A stretch of DNA of 64,000 nt from Clostridium cellulovorans 743B (GCF_000145275.1 NC_014393.1:3286001-3350000), one strand, 5' to 3'. Counted from the first letter of the stretch, positions 43,531-52,861 are shown. Made by a program: numbers and translations. The notes: generated from the letters alone by a model not told the origin.

Positions 43531-43559
43531 CTTATAATATATCAAATCCGTTTCGACAA
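43531..43559 (-). promoter_or_regulatory. Candidate promoter of the binding-protein/permease unit
   Basis: On the minus strand TTGTCG (43554-43559), a 17-bp spacer, and TATAAG (43531-43536), about 30 bases before the start codon. Both boxes deviate from consensus. Confidence 0.45.
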
Positions 43560-43696
43560 GAATGGTATGAAATTACGATAATGTAACAAAAAATTACTAA
43601 CTTAAAACCTTTACAATATATGAATTAGTTATTAATCTAATTAAAGCTTTGCGCATAATACTTTTTCAAACTTATTTTTAAGAACTTAAACTAAAA

Positions 43697-43730
43697 AAGG
43701 TATATCCCCTTTTAATCAGAGGTATACCTT
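43697..43730 (-). terminator. Terminator of the licheninase gene
   Basis: AAGGTATA (43697-43704) pairs with TATACCTT (43723-43730); on the minus strand it is followed by TTTTTTAG. It begins about 20 bases past the licheninase stop codon. Confidence 0.75.
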
Positions 43731-43748
43731 CTTTAAAATATATAATTA

Positions 43749-44492
43749 TTAAACTGGATCGTAAGACGTCCAATCATAATATGCCTTTATTGGTGTCACT
43801 CCATTGTAAGCACCTAACCAAGAATCTACACCAGTTCCTGGCCATAAGTTCATCATAATCTTTCCAGGATGTGATGGAATATTATTATATGCCCTGTACA
43901 CTTCTCTTCCATCAACTAACCATGCTATATAAGTTGGTTGCCAATTAAAAGCATAAGTATGGAAACTTGTTGATGCATCAAAGCCTAAATTATAAATATA
44001 TTCATGACCACCTACACCATTGGTATAATAATTGAATTGTACCTTTGTAGTATCTTTTCCTAAAAATTCTATATCTATTTCATCCCATGGAGTATTCTCA
44101 CTAGGACCTGTGTAAGTAAAAAATGAAGAAACTGTCCCTACATTTTTTGCAGGTTTCATATTTACTTGATAAAGACCATAACCAAATGTACTATTTGAAC
44201 GATACTCTCCTGCTGCATAAGGTTTTGTTCCACCTTTTGTATCCCTAGTTATAGAAAGTTCCATTTTTCCATTATTAAAATTTACATTACTAGCTCTCCA
44301 TGTGCAATTGAACATAGATCCATTTGTCCACCCATCAGCTTTTGACCAAGCACTTGTATTTAAACCATTAAAGGAATCAGCAAAGTGAGTTCTAGTCACT
44401 GCAGAAACACTTGTAGGCATTACAGTTGCTGAAAAAAAAGTACTTAATAATAATACAGAACAAGTTATAGATTTCAATTTTTTAATTTTCAT
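43749..44492 (-). CDS. Secreted GH16 licheninase (beta-1,3-1,4-glucanase)
   Basis: A 247-residue enzyme with signal peptide (about 1-31, cleavage after VSA) and a single GH16 domain. The catalytic strand is WDEIDIEFLG: Glu138, Asp140 and Glu142, the short ExDxE form of bacterial lichenases, unlike the ExDxxE of the two laminarinase-type neighbours. Other lichenase marks are YRSNSTFGYGLYQVNMKPA, TSFHTYAFNWQP and YIAWLVDGREVYRA. It should cut beta-1,4 bonds next to beta-1,3 bonds in mixed-linkage glucan, releasing oligosaccharides for the ABC importer. It is monocistronic, with its own terminator and a cre-like site just upstream. No carbohydrate-binding or dockerin module is attached. Confidence 0.94.
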   Translation of the reverse strand: MKIKKLKSITCSVLLLSTFFSATVMPTSVSAVTRTHFADSFNGLNTSAWSKADGWTNGSMFNCTWRASNVNFNNGKMELSITRDTKGGTKPYAAGEYRSNSTFGYGLYQVNMKPAKNVGTVSSFFTYTGPSENTPWDEIDIEFLGKDTTKVQFNYYTNGVGGHEYIYNLGFDASTSFHTYAFNWQPTYIAWLVDGREVYRAYNNIPSHPGKIMMNLWPGTGVDSWLGAYNGVTPIKAYYDWTSYDPV

Positions 44493-44526
44493 ATTTTTCC
44501 CCCTAATTTTAATTCATTAGAATTTT

Positions 44527-44540
44527 GGTAGCCGTTTACA
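44527..44540 (-). promoter_or_regulatory. cre-like site upstream of the licheninase gene
   Basis: TGTAAACGGCTACC on the minus strand fits the catabolite-responsive element pattern TGNAANCGNNNNCA except at the last base. It lies about 35 bases before the start codon, where CcpA would block expression when preferred sugars are present. Prediction only. Confidence 0.35.
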
Positions 44541-44781
44541 CATCGATGATTTTGTGATGTTAGTTGTTCTTACTTACAATGTAGCTATAAAAACAATTTG
44601 CGTAATAAATCTTTTTTGCTTTAACTCCTCCTCTTTATTCTTATTACACCTTTATGATACACTAATTATTTACTTGAATTAATAGTAGGATTTTACTATT
44701 ATGTAGTAAAAAATTACTCAGTTAAACCTTTACATAATTTTATGAATACTATTTTAAATAACAAAAACACCCAAGTTAAAT

Positions 44782-44834
44782 AAAAGGAGATGCCTTTTAA
44801 TGACTTTTTAAATCATCTAAAGACATCTCCTTTT
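44782..44834 (-). terminator. Terminator of the sensor/regulator operon
   Basis: AAAAGGAGATG (44782-44792) pairs with CATCTCCTTTT (44824-44834). The hairpin starts directly after the stop codon of the YesN-like gene. Confidence 0.8.
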
Positions 44835-46436
44835 CTAATTACCGCACTTCTTATATTCAGCTGGAGTGTATCCCGTATGTTTTTTAAACAGTTTACTAAA
44901 ATATGCTGTTTCTTTGTAGCCTAATACATCGCTTACCTCATATACTTTATAATCATGTTTTTTTAACAAGATTTTTGCTCTATCCATTTTAGCTTTAGTT
45001 AAATATTCTAAAAAGTTTTCTCCCGTCTGTTTTTTAAATATTGAACAAAAATAATTTTTACTTATATTCAAATAATTTGAGATAGATGTTAAAGTAATAT
45101 CCTCCTCTAAATGATTAAGTACATACTCACAGGCCTTTTGAACTATGTTGTCTCCTTGATTTAGATTGTATTCTTTTATAGCATTAATAAGTGAAGTTAT
45201 ATTATTTGTAAGCCTGTTCTCAATATCATTTAAAGTTTCAACGCCCAAAAATCCCACTTTCGTAATTTCACTTAAATTATATACATCCTCTAAGGCATTA
45301 TATTTTTTTAGAACATTACTATAAATATTATTTATAACTTGTGTAATTGTTATATTAATCCTAAAGACATCAAAATTCATCATTTGTGTTATCTCTTTTA
45401 TTAAACCTTGAAGCATACTAATTGAATTTTCTTTTCCTTCAATTATTGAAGCTATCAACGCCTTTTCTTTTTCAAGTGGATAAATAAATTTTTCGTTTCT
45501 TAGCTCTTTTAATTGATTAAAGTGAATAAGCTTATTAGTTCCCAAAATATATTTACAATTCAATGCCTCTTTAGCATTTAAGTAGCTTTTGTGTAAAGAA
45601 TATAACTGATTATATATATTGCCTATCCCTATATTAATTGCCGTTTCTAACGTCTCACCACTTGTCCTAAGAACACTTTTTAATGTTTCTGTGAATGTGT
45701 GGTCAAAAGCTGCTGCATCAATTTCTGAATCAGTCTGTACAATGATAAATTTCTTTCCTAATTCACCGTCTAATATAGAAAAATGTACTATCCCATTCTT
45801 TTTTAATTCTTCTTCTATGATACTACTAACTGTTTTTTCTAAGTGATTACGTTCATCATTTTCAATTAATTCTTCACTATTAATAACAATCTCATTTATT
45901 TCAACAATGGCTACCTGTACCTTATTTTTAATGAGCGGAAGGTCATATTGTGAAATATATTCATCCATAACCATAAGATTTTTGCCTCTTAATAAATCAT
46001 ATAAAACCTTTTCTCTGGATATTGTTTTATTAATATTGAATTCATGATTTTTTTTATCATTTATAGCTAATTTTTTATAAACATTAGCTAATACAATTTC
46101 TAATTTTTCACGATCAAGTGGCTTTAATATATAATCAAAAGCTCCAAGCCTAAGCCCTTCCTGAGCATATGAAAATTCATCATATCCACTTAATAGTAAC
46201 ACAGGAATATCTAATTCCATATCTCTTATAGTCCTTAACAATTCTATTCCGCTGACTTTATGCATTTTAATATCTGTAACTATAAAATCAATTTTTTGTT
46301 GTTCAAGTTCTTTTAATGCATCCTCACCATCTCTACATTCGCATACAACTTTAAATCCATGTTCTTCCCATTTAACAGTTTTCTTTAGTCCCATTCTAAT
46401 AATTGGCTCATCATCTACAATCATTACTGAATACAA
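44835..46436 (-). CDS. YesN-like response regulator with AraC DNA-binding domain
   Basis: A 533-residue regulator. The start is TTG after AAGGTGG. The receiver domain (1-120) has IVDDEPI, the phospho-acceptor Asp in FIVTDIKMHKVSGIE near residue 55, and LSGYDEF and LKPLD. A central region of about 270 residues precedes the C-terminal AraC/XylS HTH (about 430-533: DITLTSISNYLNISKNYFCS and ETAYFSKLFKKHTGYTPAEY). It is the last gene of the binding-protein/kinase/regulator operon and probably activates the beta-glucan genes downstream on the same strand. Confidence 0.94.
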   Translation of the reverse strand: MYSVMIVDDEPIIRMGLKKTVKWEEHGFKVVCECRDGEDALKELEQQKIDFIVTDIKMHKVSGIELLRTIRDMELDIPVLLLSGYDEFSYAQEGLRLGAFDYILKPLDREKLEIVLANVYKKLAINDKKNHEFNINKTISREKVLYDLLRGKNLMVMDEYISQYDLPLIKNKVQVAIVEINEIVINSEELIENDERNHLEKTVSSIIEEELKKNGIVHFSILDGELGKKFIIVQTDSEIDAAAFDHTFTETLKSVLRTSGETLETAINIGIGNIYNQLYSLHKSYLNAKEALNCKYILGTNKLIHFNQLKELRNEKFIYPLEKEKALIASIIEGKENSISMLQGLIKEITQMMNFDVFRINITITQVINNIYSNVLKKYNALEDVYNLSEITKVGFLGVETLNDIENRLTNNITSLINAIKEYNLNQGDNIVQKACEYVLNHLEEDITLTSISNYLNISKNYFCSIFKKQTGENFLEYLTKAKMDRAKILLKKHDYKVYEVSDVLGYKETAYFSKLFKKHTGYTPAEYKKCGN

Positions 46437-46512
46437 GTTTATCCACCTTTCAAATAAGTTTCTATGGTTTATCTTATTATTTTAACAGCATCTCTTTTTA
46501 TAAATTTTCATC

Positions 46513-48342
46513 TCATTTATATAACTTAATTATAAACTTGGTATAAGAACCTTTTTCCGATTCGATCTGAACACCACTAGCCTCACCATAAAAAAGTTTA
46601 ACTCTGTCATTTACATTTTTAATACCTAGTCCAAATTTTTTATTTATATTTCCATCAATGTATTCTCGCAACACTTCTATATCATTACTATCCATGCCTT
46701 TACCATCATCCATTACATTTAAATATAAATAAGTTTCATCTGATTCTATAAATATATCAATATTACCATCTTCATCTCTTAGTTTTTCGGAAAGCCCATG
46801 TTTAATGGCATTTTCTACCAATGGTTGAATTATTAACTTGAGAATCTGTAAACTTAAAAACTTATCATCAATGTTAATGTGAAGATTTATATGATATTCA
46901 TACCTCAAAGTCATCAATGAAACATATTTCCTAATATGATTTAATTCTTCATGTAGTGATACAAAATCATTATCCCACCTTATGTTGTATCTCATCATAT
47001 CTCCTAGTGAAACCAAAGAATCTGCAACCAGATAATTCTCTTCAATTAATGCCATTGCCCTTATGTTCTCCAGTGTATTAAATAAGAAATGTGCGTCTAT
47101 TTGACTTTTCAATGCTTTTAATTCCGTTTCTTTTCCAATTAACTCCTTTTGAATACTCTCTTGGATTAATCTATCTATTGTCTTCATCATTTCTCGGAAA
47201 TTATAAGCTAATATGCCGATTTCATCACTACCGTATACTGGTATATCAACAGCTAAATTTCCTGTTCTTACTTGCTTAACTGAATTCAGTATCAAATATA
47301 ACCTCTTTAAGATAGCTTTTGTAAGAAAATAAATAATGATTGATAATAATATTAATAATAATAAACTCTCAAACAATAAAACTCTTCTTGAATCTTCTAT
47401 TCCTTGGGTAATATTATTTAAAGGTATAACACAAAGCAAATAGTTACCTGGAATTGATGATTCTCTATAAAGCAAAGTATATTTTTCACTTCCTTGCTTA
47501 TAATCTATTGCACCTTTACTGTCCTTTAATTTATCCTTAATAAATTCTTTAAACTGCTCTCTATCAAAATTAAAATTATTTAAAAAAGAATTGTTTTCAT
47601 TTGTATTTAGTTCTAAATTCTCTATATTGAAAAGAAATATTTGTCCACTATTTAAATTATCAACATTAAACATATTGGGGAAAAAATCTTTAGACAACAT
47701 GTTTATTCTTATTATTCCTAGGTGCTTATTACTAGGGGATTTAAGTTCTTTATAAAAAGAGACTACTAAATTTCCAAATTGTTGATTCGCTATTGAATTA
47801 ATTTCAATGTCATCATCATATTTGTTTATATTCCAATATGCAGCTCCATTTTTATCAAGAGTTTTCTTATACCAATCATTTTTATAAATTCTATCTTCTC
47901 TATATATTAGTGGCCAGATCTCATTAGCTTGTACATTGTTAGTGAATATATTTATTTCTTTTATATTAGGATTACTATTTTGTAGATTTGTTACTTGTTT
48001 ATATATGGTATCATTAAAATTTATAAGTTCTTTTACATCTATATCTTTTGCACTATCAATATAGTTTAAGACATCCTTATTATTTACTATTGTATTTATC
48101 ATACTTCGCATAATATATATATTTTTTTCAATAGTATCATACTCAACATTAAGTTCGTAATTATGTTTGTTCAACACATCTTTTTTTGCATTAGCTTCAA
48201 GTGATTTAAAGGTATATGCAAAAAACACCATTATCGGAATTGCAATGATTGTTATATAAGAGACTAATAATTTTTTCATTAAACTTCTATTTATTAGTAC
48301 TTTTCTCAATGGTTTTATAAATGATTCACTATACTTGTTCAT
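46513..48342 (-). CDS. YesM-like sensor histidine kinase
   Basis: A 609-residue membrane kinase. TM1 at about 24-44, an extracellular dCACHE-like sensor to about 305, TM2 at about 310-332, and HAMP at about 335-390. The His_kinase (PF06580) block reads LKSQIDAHFLFNTLENIRAM, where most relatives have QINPHFLYNTL; the phosphorylatable His is kept. The HATPase_c domain has LIIQPLVENAIKHGL and DDGKGM. It lies 22 bases after the binding-protein gene and 76 before the regulator gene, forming a ligand-sensing unit. Confidence 0.94.
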   Translation of the reverse strand: MNKYSESFIKPLRKVLINRSLMKKLLVSYITIIAIPIMVFFAYTFKSLEANAKKDVLNKHNYELNVEYDTIEKNIYIMRSMINTIVNNKDVLNYIDSAKDIDVKELINFNDTIYKQVTNLQNSNPNIKEINIFTNNVQANEIWPLIYREDRIYKNDWYKKTLDKNGAAYWNINKYDDDIEINSIANQQFGNLVVSFYKELKSPSNKHLGIIRINMLSKDFFPNMFNVDNLNSGQIFLFNIENLELNTNENNSFLNNFNFDREQFKEFIKDKLKDSKGAIDYKQGSEKYTLLYRESSIPGNYLLCVIPLNNITQGIEDSRRVLLFESLLLLILLSIIIYFLTKAILKRLYLILNSVKQVRTGNLAVDIPVYGSDEIGILAYNFREMMKTIDRLIQESIQKELIGKETELKALKSQIDAHFLFNTLENIRAMALIEENYLVADSLVSLGDMMRYNIRWDNDFVSLHEELNHIRKYVSLMTLRYEYHINLHINIDDKFLSLQILKLIIQPLVENAIKHGLSEKLRDEDGNIDIFIESDETYLYLNVMDDGKGMDSNDIEVLREYIDGNINKKFGLGIKNVNDRVKLFYGEASGVQIESEKGSYTKFIIKLYK

Positions 48343-48364
48343 ATAAATGCTCCTAATCCTACAA

Positions 48365-50005
48365 TCATTTATTTATATTAAGTTTTTTCTTATTTTCCTC
48401 AAACTTTTTCTGCTTATAAGCTTGTATCTTTTCATAGCCGTGATTTTTTCTATAGTTCAAAAATTCATTGAATATATCATCAAACTCATTATCATTGTTT
48501 GCTATAAGTAAACTTTTCAAAGTGTTTTGCCATTTAAAAGATATTTGAGAATAAGCCACAGCTTCTTCTGTATCTCCATATGGAGTTATCTGATCATATA
48601 CAGAAAAGTTATAAGTTTTCCCTTTTGTCCAATCTTTTAATAATCGTAAAGGTTCTGGCTCAGTGGAAATCCACTTATCTATATAATTACTATCCATGAG
48701 CATCCAATAATTTTCTGTTCCTCCATACTTCTCGTAAAAAGTCTTTCTATCATTATTTAGTAAGTAGGCTATATCTTGTTTAAACTGTTCCTTACCATCA
48801 ACTTCCTCCCATGAAAAACCTTTTTTTCCTAGATATAAATCCCTATTTCCCTCCTCACTTATCAAATAACTAAGAAACCTTATAGCTCGCTTTGGATCCT
48901 TACAACTCTTTGAAACAAGTGTAACAGTCCATCCAGAAATGCTATCAGAAGGTAGTCTTGGTTCATCAAATTTATTGTTTGATGGTCCATTAACCGGTAT
49001 ATAAATCTTATTTTTATCAGCTTCATATATTTTCAATTGCTGTGGTGACATATCACTTCTCTGATAAATCATTGCAAAATATCTTCCTTCAGCAATTTTT
49101 TCTTCCATCTGTGCTCTTTTATCAACAAAGACCTCTTTCGAAAGTAATCCAAATTCATTGGCTTTTCTTAAAGTTTTTAACCATGTTATATATTCAGGAT
49201 CAGTTATGCGATCATAAATTTGACCATCTTTTTCAAAAGGTATTGCCAAAAAATTAGGCAAAATACTATCTAGGGACAAATTGCCTGTGTCATTAAACTC
49301 ATGTAAACCTAAAGTTATCAATGGCTTTCCATCTACAATAGGAAACTTTTCTTTAGCTTTTTTCAGAGCATTTAAAAATCCTTCAGTAGTCCTCATATCC
49401 GGACTTCCTATTGCCTCATATATATCTTTTCTAACCAAAAATGTTTGATTAGAAGGCTTTTCTTCTTTATACTCACTAGTATCTTTTATAGATAAAGAAT
49501 AATTAGGATAACAATATACGTATCCATCATTTTGTCTATACCATTCTAACTTTTGTTTATCAGTAACCTTAAAAAAATATGCATCATATTTCTCTGCCAA
49601 TTGATCAAGGGGAAAAACCAACTTATCTTTTATAATAGTTTTATAGTTATCATCCCAAGCGCTTAAAGTTATAAAATCAGGTAACTTACCATTATCTATC
49701 ATTGCATTTAGCGTTTCTGTCCCATCTCCGCTTGGAGCTATAAAATTTAAACTTACACCTGTTTTTTCTGTAACATACTTTGATACATAATTAGTACCCC
49801 ACTTAGTTGTAAACCATGGGTAATTAACGTACCAATCAAAAGTTACTGGTGAAGTATCTGACTTCCACCCCTGTTCACTATTTACATTATCTTGTTTACT
49901 AGCCCCATCATCTTTTTTCTCAAATGTATTACATGAAATAAAAAACGAATAGACCATAAGAGTTAAAATGGTTATTTTTAAAATTTTTCTGGTTTTCCCT
50001 CGCAT
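48365..50005 (-). CDS. LplA-type solute-binding lipoprotein, likely sensor partner of the kinase
   Basis: A 546-residue extracellular lipoprotein: a signal of about 24 residues with lipobox FFISC, then a family 1-like solute-binding fold (TFDWYVNYPWFTTKWGTNYV, PDFITLSAWDDNYK, GGTENYWMLMDSNY). The start follows GGAGGT. It resembles LplA/YtcQ-type proteins. Unlike the binding protein at 42151, it has no permease genes beside it and instead heads an operon with a YesM-like kinase and a YesN-like regulator. It may present the ligand to the kinase, or serve a permease encoded elsewhere. Ligand unknown; a beta-glucan oligosaccharide is inferred. Confidence 0.87.
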   Translation of the reverse strand: MRGKTRKILKITILTLMVYSFFISCNTFEKKDDGASKQDNVNSEQGWKSDTSPVTFDWYVNYPWFTTKWGTNYVSKYVTEKTGVSLNFIAPSGDGTETLNAMIDNGKLPDFITLSAWDDNYKTIIKDKLVFPLDQLAEKYDAYFFKVTDKQKLEWYRQNDGYVYCYPNYSLSIKDTSEYKEEKPSNQTFLVRKDIYEAIGSPDMRTTEGFLNALKKAKEKFPIVDGKPLITLGLHEFNDTGNLSLDSILPNFLAIPFEKDGQIYDRITDPEYITWLKTLRKANEFGLLSKEVFVDKRAQMEEKIAEGRYFAMIYQRSDMSPQQLKIYEADKNKIYIPVNGPSNNKFDEPRLPSDSISGWTVTLVSKSCKDPKRAIRFLSYLISEEGNRDLYLGKKGFSWEEVDGKEQFKQDIAYLLNNDRKTFYEKYGGTENYWMLMDSNYIDKWISTEPEPLRLLKDWTKGKTYNFSVYDQITPYGDTEEAVAYSQISFKWQNTLKSLLIANNDNEFDDIFNEFLNYRKNHGYEKIQAYKQKKFEENKKKLNINK

Positions 50006-50486
50006 AAATGATACCTCCGAAGTTAAATCGATTACATTGAATTTAATTGTTATTATAAGATTATAAATTCTAAAACTAACTTATAATAACTTAAATTATT
50101 CAGGAAACCTTTTAACTTTATTTCAAGTATATAAAGGTGATCCGCTTAATGAATCCCTTAAATTTCATCTGTAGTTATCTATAATTAATCTAAATTATTA
50201 AAATTACTTATTTTGTATAACACATTACTTTATTTTTTAATAAATAATATATTTATTTCGCTACCAAAAGTATATATCTTAACCATGGATTCGGCAAGTG
50301 GGTGTAAATAATACAAAAACGTTTTACAAGCTAACTATTTTTCGCACAGTATAACCTTGCAGTAAGACGAACAGCTATAGTTTTAGTAATTATTTTACAT
50401 TTATTGTTGTTTTTTACATGAGACTATATTATAATAACTTTTGTAAATTTAATTTACACTATGAAAACAAAGAGAGGTTTTTATTT
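50006..50486. other. Divergent intergenic region between the sensor operon and plcA
   Basis: About 480 AT-rich bases that must hold promoters for the leftward sensor operon and the rightward phospholipase gene. A quasi-palindrome ACAAAAACGTTTTACA lies at about 50314-50332; it recalls a catabolite-responsive element but fits that consensus poorly. No RNA gene was recognised. Confidence 0.4.
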
Positions 50487-51353
50487 ATGAAGAAAAAATT
50501 ATCAATTTTATTAGCATCAACATTGTTATTTGCATCAATGAATTTTATTAATGCGAGTGCTTACACAACTTCAAACTGGATGGGTTCATTAGATCAAAGC
50601 AAGAGTTTATCACAGATATCAATTCCTGGAACGCATGACTCCGCTGCACGTGTTGAAACTATTTCTGGCACTGCAAAATGTCAAAATCTTTCAATAACAG
50701 AACAACTAAATTCAGGTGTACGTTACTTAGATATAAGATGTCGCCATATTGAAAATATCTTCGCTATACACCATGGTATGGTATACCAAAAAACAAACTT
50801 TGGCGACGTATTAAATGAATGTATAAATTTTTTACATAATAATCCTTCAGAGCGTATTTTAATCAGTATTCAAGAAGAGTATAAATCATCAGATAACACT
50901 CGAGGTTTTGATGATACATTAATGATTAATTATATTACCCCAACCAAAAATATGTGGTATACAGAAGATAGAATTCCTACCTTAGAAGAATCTAAAGGAA
51001 AAATCGTTTTAATTAAAAAATTCAATAGCAATAAAATAAGTGGAATCACATGGGATAAGCTAAAAATTCAAGATGACTTCGTAGTAAAAGATAACAATGT
51101 AAAGTGGAATTCTATTTTAAATGCATATAATTCCGTAAAGAATTCTCAAAATTCAAATTTATTATATATAAACAATACAAGCGGATATAAACCTTTGTTA
51201 TTTGGAATACCAAGCATCCCTAAAGTTTCTGATGATATCAATTCGAGACTTAGAAATTATTTTAATTCGAATACAAAAGGTAATTTCGGTATCACTGGAA
51301 TGGATTTTGTTGATCAAGATTTGAGTTCTAAAATTATAGCAACTAATTTCTAA
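50487..51353 (+). CDS. plcA: Secreted phosphatidylinositol-specific phospholipase C
   Basis: A 288-residue protein starting at ATG 50487, after GAGAGGT; an in-frame ATG further upstream has no ribosome binding site. A signal peptide (1-25, cleavage after ASA) is followed by one PI-PLC X domain. The catalytic features match the Bacillus/Listeria enzyme: SIPGTHDSAAR with His50 and Asp51, GVRYLDIRCR, and FAIHHGMVY with the second catalytic His. The reaction releases diacylglycerol and inositol 1,2-cyclic phosphate from PI or from GPI anchors. It is its own unit with a downstream hairpin terminator. Confidence 0.92.
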   Translation: MKKKLSILLASTLLFASMNFINASAYTTSNWMGSLDQSKSLSQISIPGTHDSAARVETISGTAKCQNLSITEQLNSGVRYLDIRCRHIENIFAIHHGMVYQKTNFGDVLNECINFLHNNPSERILISIQEEYKSSDNTRGFDDTLMINYITPTKNMWYTEDRIPTLEESKGKIVLIKKFNSNKISGITWDKLKIQDDFVVKDNNVKWNSILNAYNSVKNSQNSNLLYINNTSGYKPLLFGIPSIPKVSDDINSRLRNYFNSNTKGNFGITGMDFVDQDLSSKIIATNF

Positions 51354-51372
51354 TACTTCTATTTACTTTAAG

Positions 51373-51417
51373 AGAAAGGTTTGTTTTAAAAACATGCCTT
51401 TCTTTGGCCTTTTTTTG
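51373..51417 (+). terminator. Terminator after plcA
   Basis: AGAAAGG (51373-51379) pairs with CCTTTCT (51397-51403); a run of seven T follows at 51411-51417. Confidence 0.7.
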
Positions 51418-51700
51418 TATTGCTGATATATTTTCAGCTGCATATGCAAAGGCTTCATTAAAGGAAAGTTAGAGGAAATTAGAAAGATATACGTCACTCT
51501 TATTAGAACTTTATGCTTCATCTTACACCTCTTAGTATTTTCACATAAATACCATTATAGTTATAAAATCACAAGTTATCAAATTAAATATCAGCTCGTA
51601 GACATTTTTTATGAGGTTTAATATTTTCACTGGAATCAAAATATGTTACGCTAAACTTGTACGGTATTTCATAATAATATATCTTAAAGAAAAACTCTTT

Positions 51701-51871
51701 ATGAGGCTGAGACCTTTCTTAATTTATGATCCTATGATAGCCTTCTAGCAGAATTGGAAAGAAATCATTGATCAGGTGCGACAGATAAAATACATATTTG
51801 TTACCACTGATACTACATTTGAAAACTATGGATTAATATTTCAGCTTATTATGAAAATAAAAGATATGTAA
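51701..51871 (+). pseudogene. Possible decayed gene fragment
   Basis: A plus-strand frame of 56 codons, ATG at 51701 to TAA at 51869-51871, is broken by one internal TAG. Its second half, NWKEIIDQVRQIKYIFVTTD followed by TTFENYGL, has protein-like composition. It may be the remains of a gene lost upstream of the HutD-like gene. No family recognised. Confidence 0.25.
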
Positions 51872-51890
51872 GAAGAGGTGCTATTAATAT

Positions 51891-52508
51891 ATGAATTATA
51901 GTGTAGAATTACTAAGGCAAGAAAATTATAAGCCAACATTTTGGTCTGGAGGCATGGCTACAGAATTGACAACTTATCCTTTAAATTCTGATTATGCCAG
52001 TAAAAATTTTTTATGGAGATTGGGAGTTGCTAAGATTGATATACCAGAATCTACTTTTAGCAGTCTACCAAAAATTTCGCGTAAATTGATGGTTATAGAA
52101 GGAAGCTTAACTCTTGAACACGAAAATAAGTACAAGAAGCTACTTAGTTCCTTTGAACAAGACGATTTTATGGGCGATTGGACAACTAAAACTTATGGTA
52201 AATCTTCTGTTTTCAATTTGATGACAAGAGAAAATTATGATGGTGAATTACTTCATCTTAACATTGGCCCTGGTAAACAACTTAAATTCCAATATAAAAC
52301 CTCATTAAATAAATCTTTAGTAGCAATTTGCTTTTATACTGTAAATGGTGGATTTAATTCTACTATTGATAATAAAATTTTTGAAACTGTTAAAAATGAT
52401 TTAGTATTAGTTAACTGTATAAATTCAAGCTATACTCATGAATTCATGCTTTATAACAACTCTTTAGAAACTACTGATATAATAGTAAGCATAATTTATT
52501 GTAACTAG
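51891..52508 (+). CDS. HutD family protein
   Basis: A 205-residue cupin-like protein of the HutD family (PF05962). Family marks: FWSGGMATELTTYPLNSDYA, NFLWRLGVAKIDIPESTFSSLP, KLMVIEGSLTLEHENK, FMGDWTTKTYGKSSVFNLMTR. There is no signal peptide. The start follows GAGGTG. HutD proteins are often encoded with histidine utilisation genes, but none is nearby, so the role is open. The gene stands alone and ends before a strong terminator. Confidence 0.87.
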   Translation: MNYSVELLRQENYKPTFWSGGMATELTTYPLNSDYASKNFLWRLGVAKIDIPESTFSSLPKISRKLMVIEGSLTLEHENKYKKLLSSFEQDDFMGDWTTKTYGKSSVFNLMTRENYDGELLHLNIGPGKQLKFQYKTSLNKSLVAICFYTVNGGFNSTIDNKIFETVKNDLVLVNCINSSYTHEFMLYNNSLETTDIIVSIIYCN

Positions 52509-52680
52509 CTTGTCTGACTGTAAATTACCTTTACATAAAGATTAACATTATGATTTTTGGGAACTAGCTTTAATCAAAGTAATGTAGCATTTGCTCTATT
52601 TAACATCTATACTTCAAGGTTAAAAATCATTTTTACAACTCCTAAATGTATATTTTCAATGGTATAAATATAGAAAAGAA

Positions 52681-52739
52681 AAAAATAACACACACGTTTA
52701 CCCTACTTTTTAATATTTCGGCGTGTGTGTTATTTTTTT
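52681..52739. terminator. Strong bidirectional terminator
   Basis: AAAAATAACACACACG (52681-52696) pairs with CGTGTGTGTTATTTTT (52722-52737), with T-runs on both strands. It serves the HutD-like gene and the convergent tRNA-Leu gene. Confidence 0.9.
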
Positions 52740-52776
52740 ATTAAATTTTTCGTAAATGTTTAAATGTCTTTTTATT

Positions 52777-52861
52777 TGGTGCAGGTGACGGGACTTGAAC
52801 CCGTACGTCATGTGACACACGCCCCTCAAACGTGCCTGTCTGCCGATTCCAGCACACCTGC
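52777..52861 (-). tRNA. tRNA-Leu (anticodon GAG)
   Basis: Acceptor GCAGGTG pairs with CACCTGC, discriminator A, encoded CCA; anticodon stem CACGT/GCGTG with loop TTGAGGG; T-arm GGGTTCAAGTCC; long variable arm. Confidence 0.95.

Noticed and set aside
42151..44492. Cellulosome involvement of the GH16 enzymes
   Set aside because: No dockerin or cohesin motif is visible in any of the glycoside hydrolases or in the adhesin.
50314..50332. A CcpA site at ACAAAAACGTTTTACA
   Set aside because: When the central CG is aligned with the cre consensus, the outer TG and CA positions do not match.
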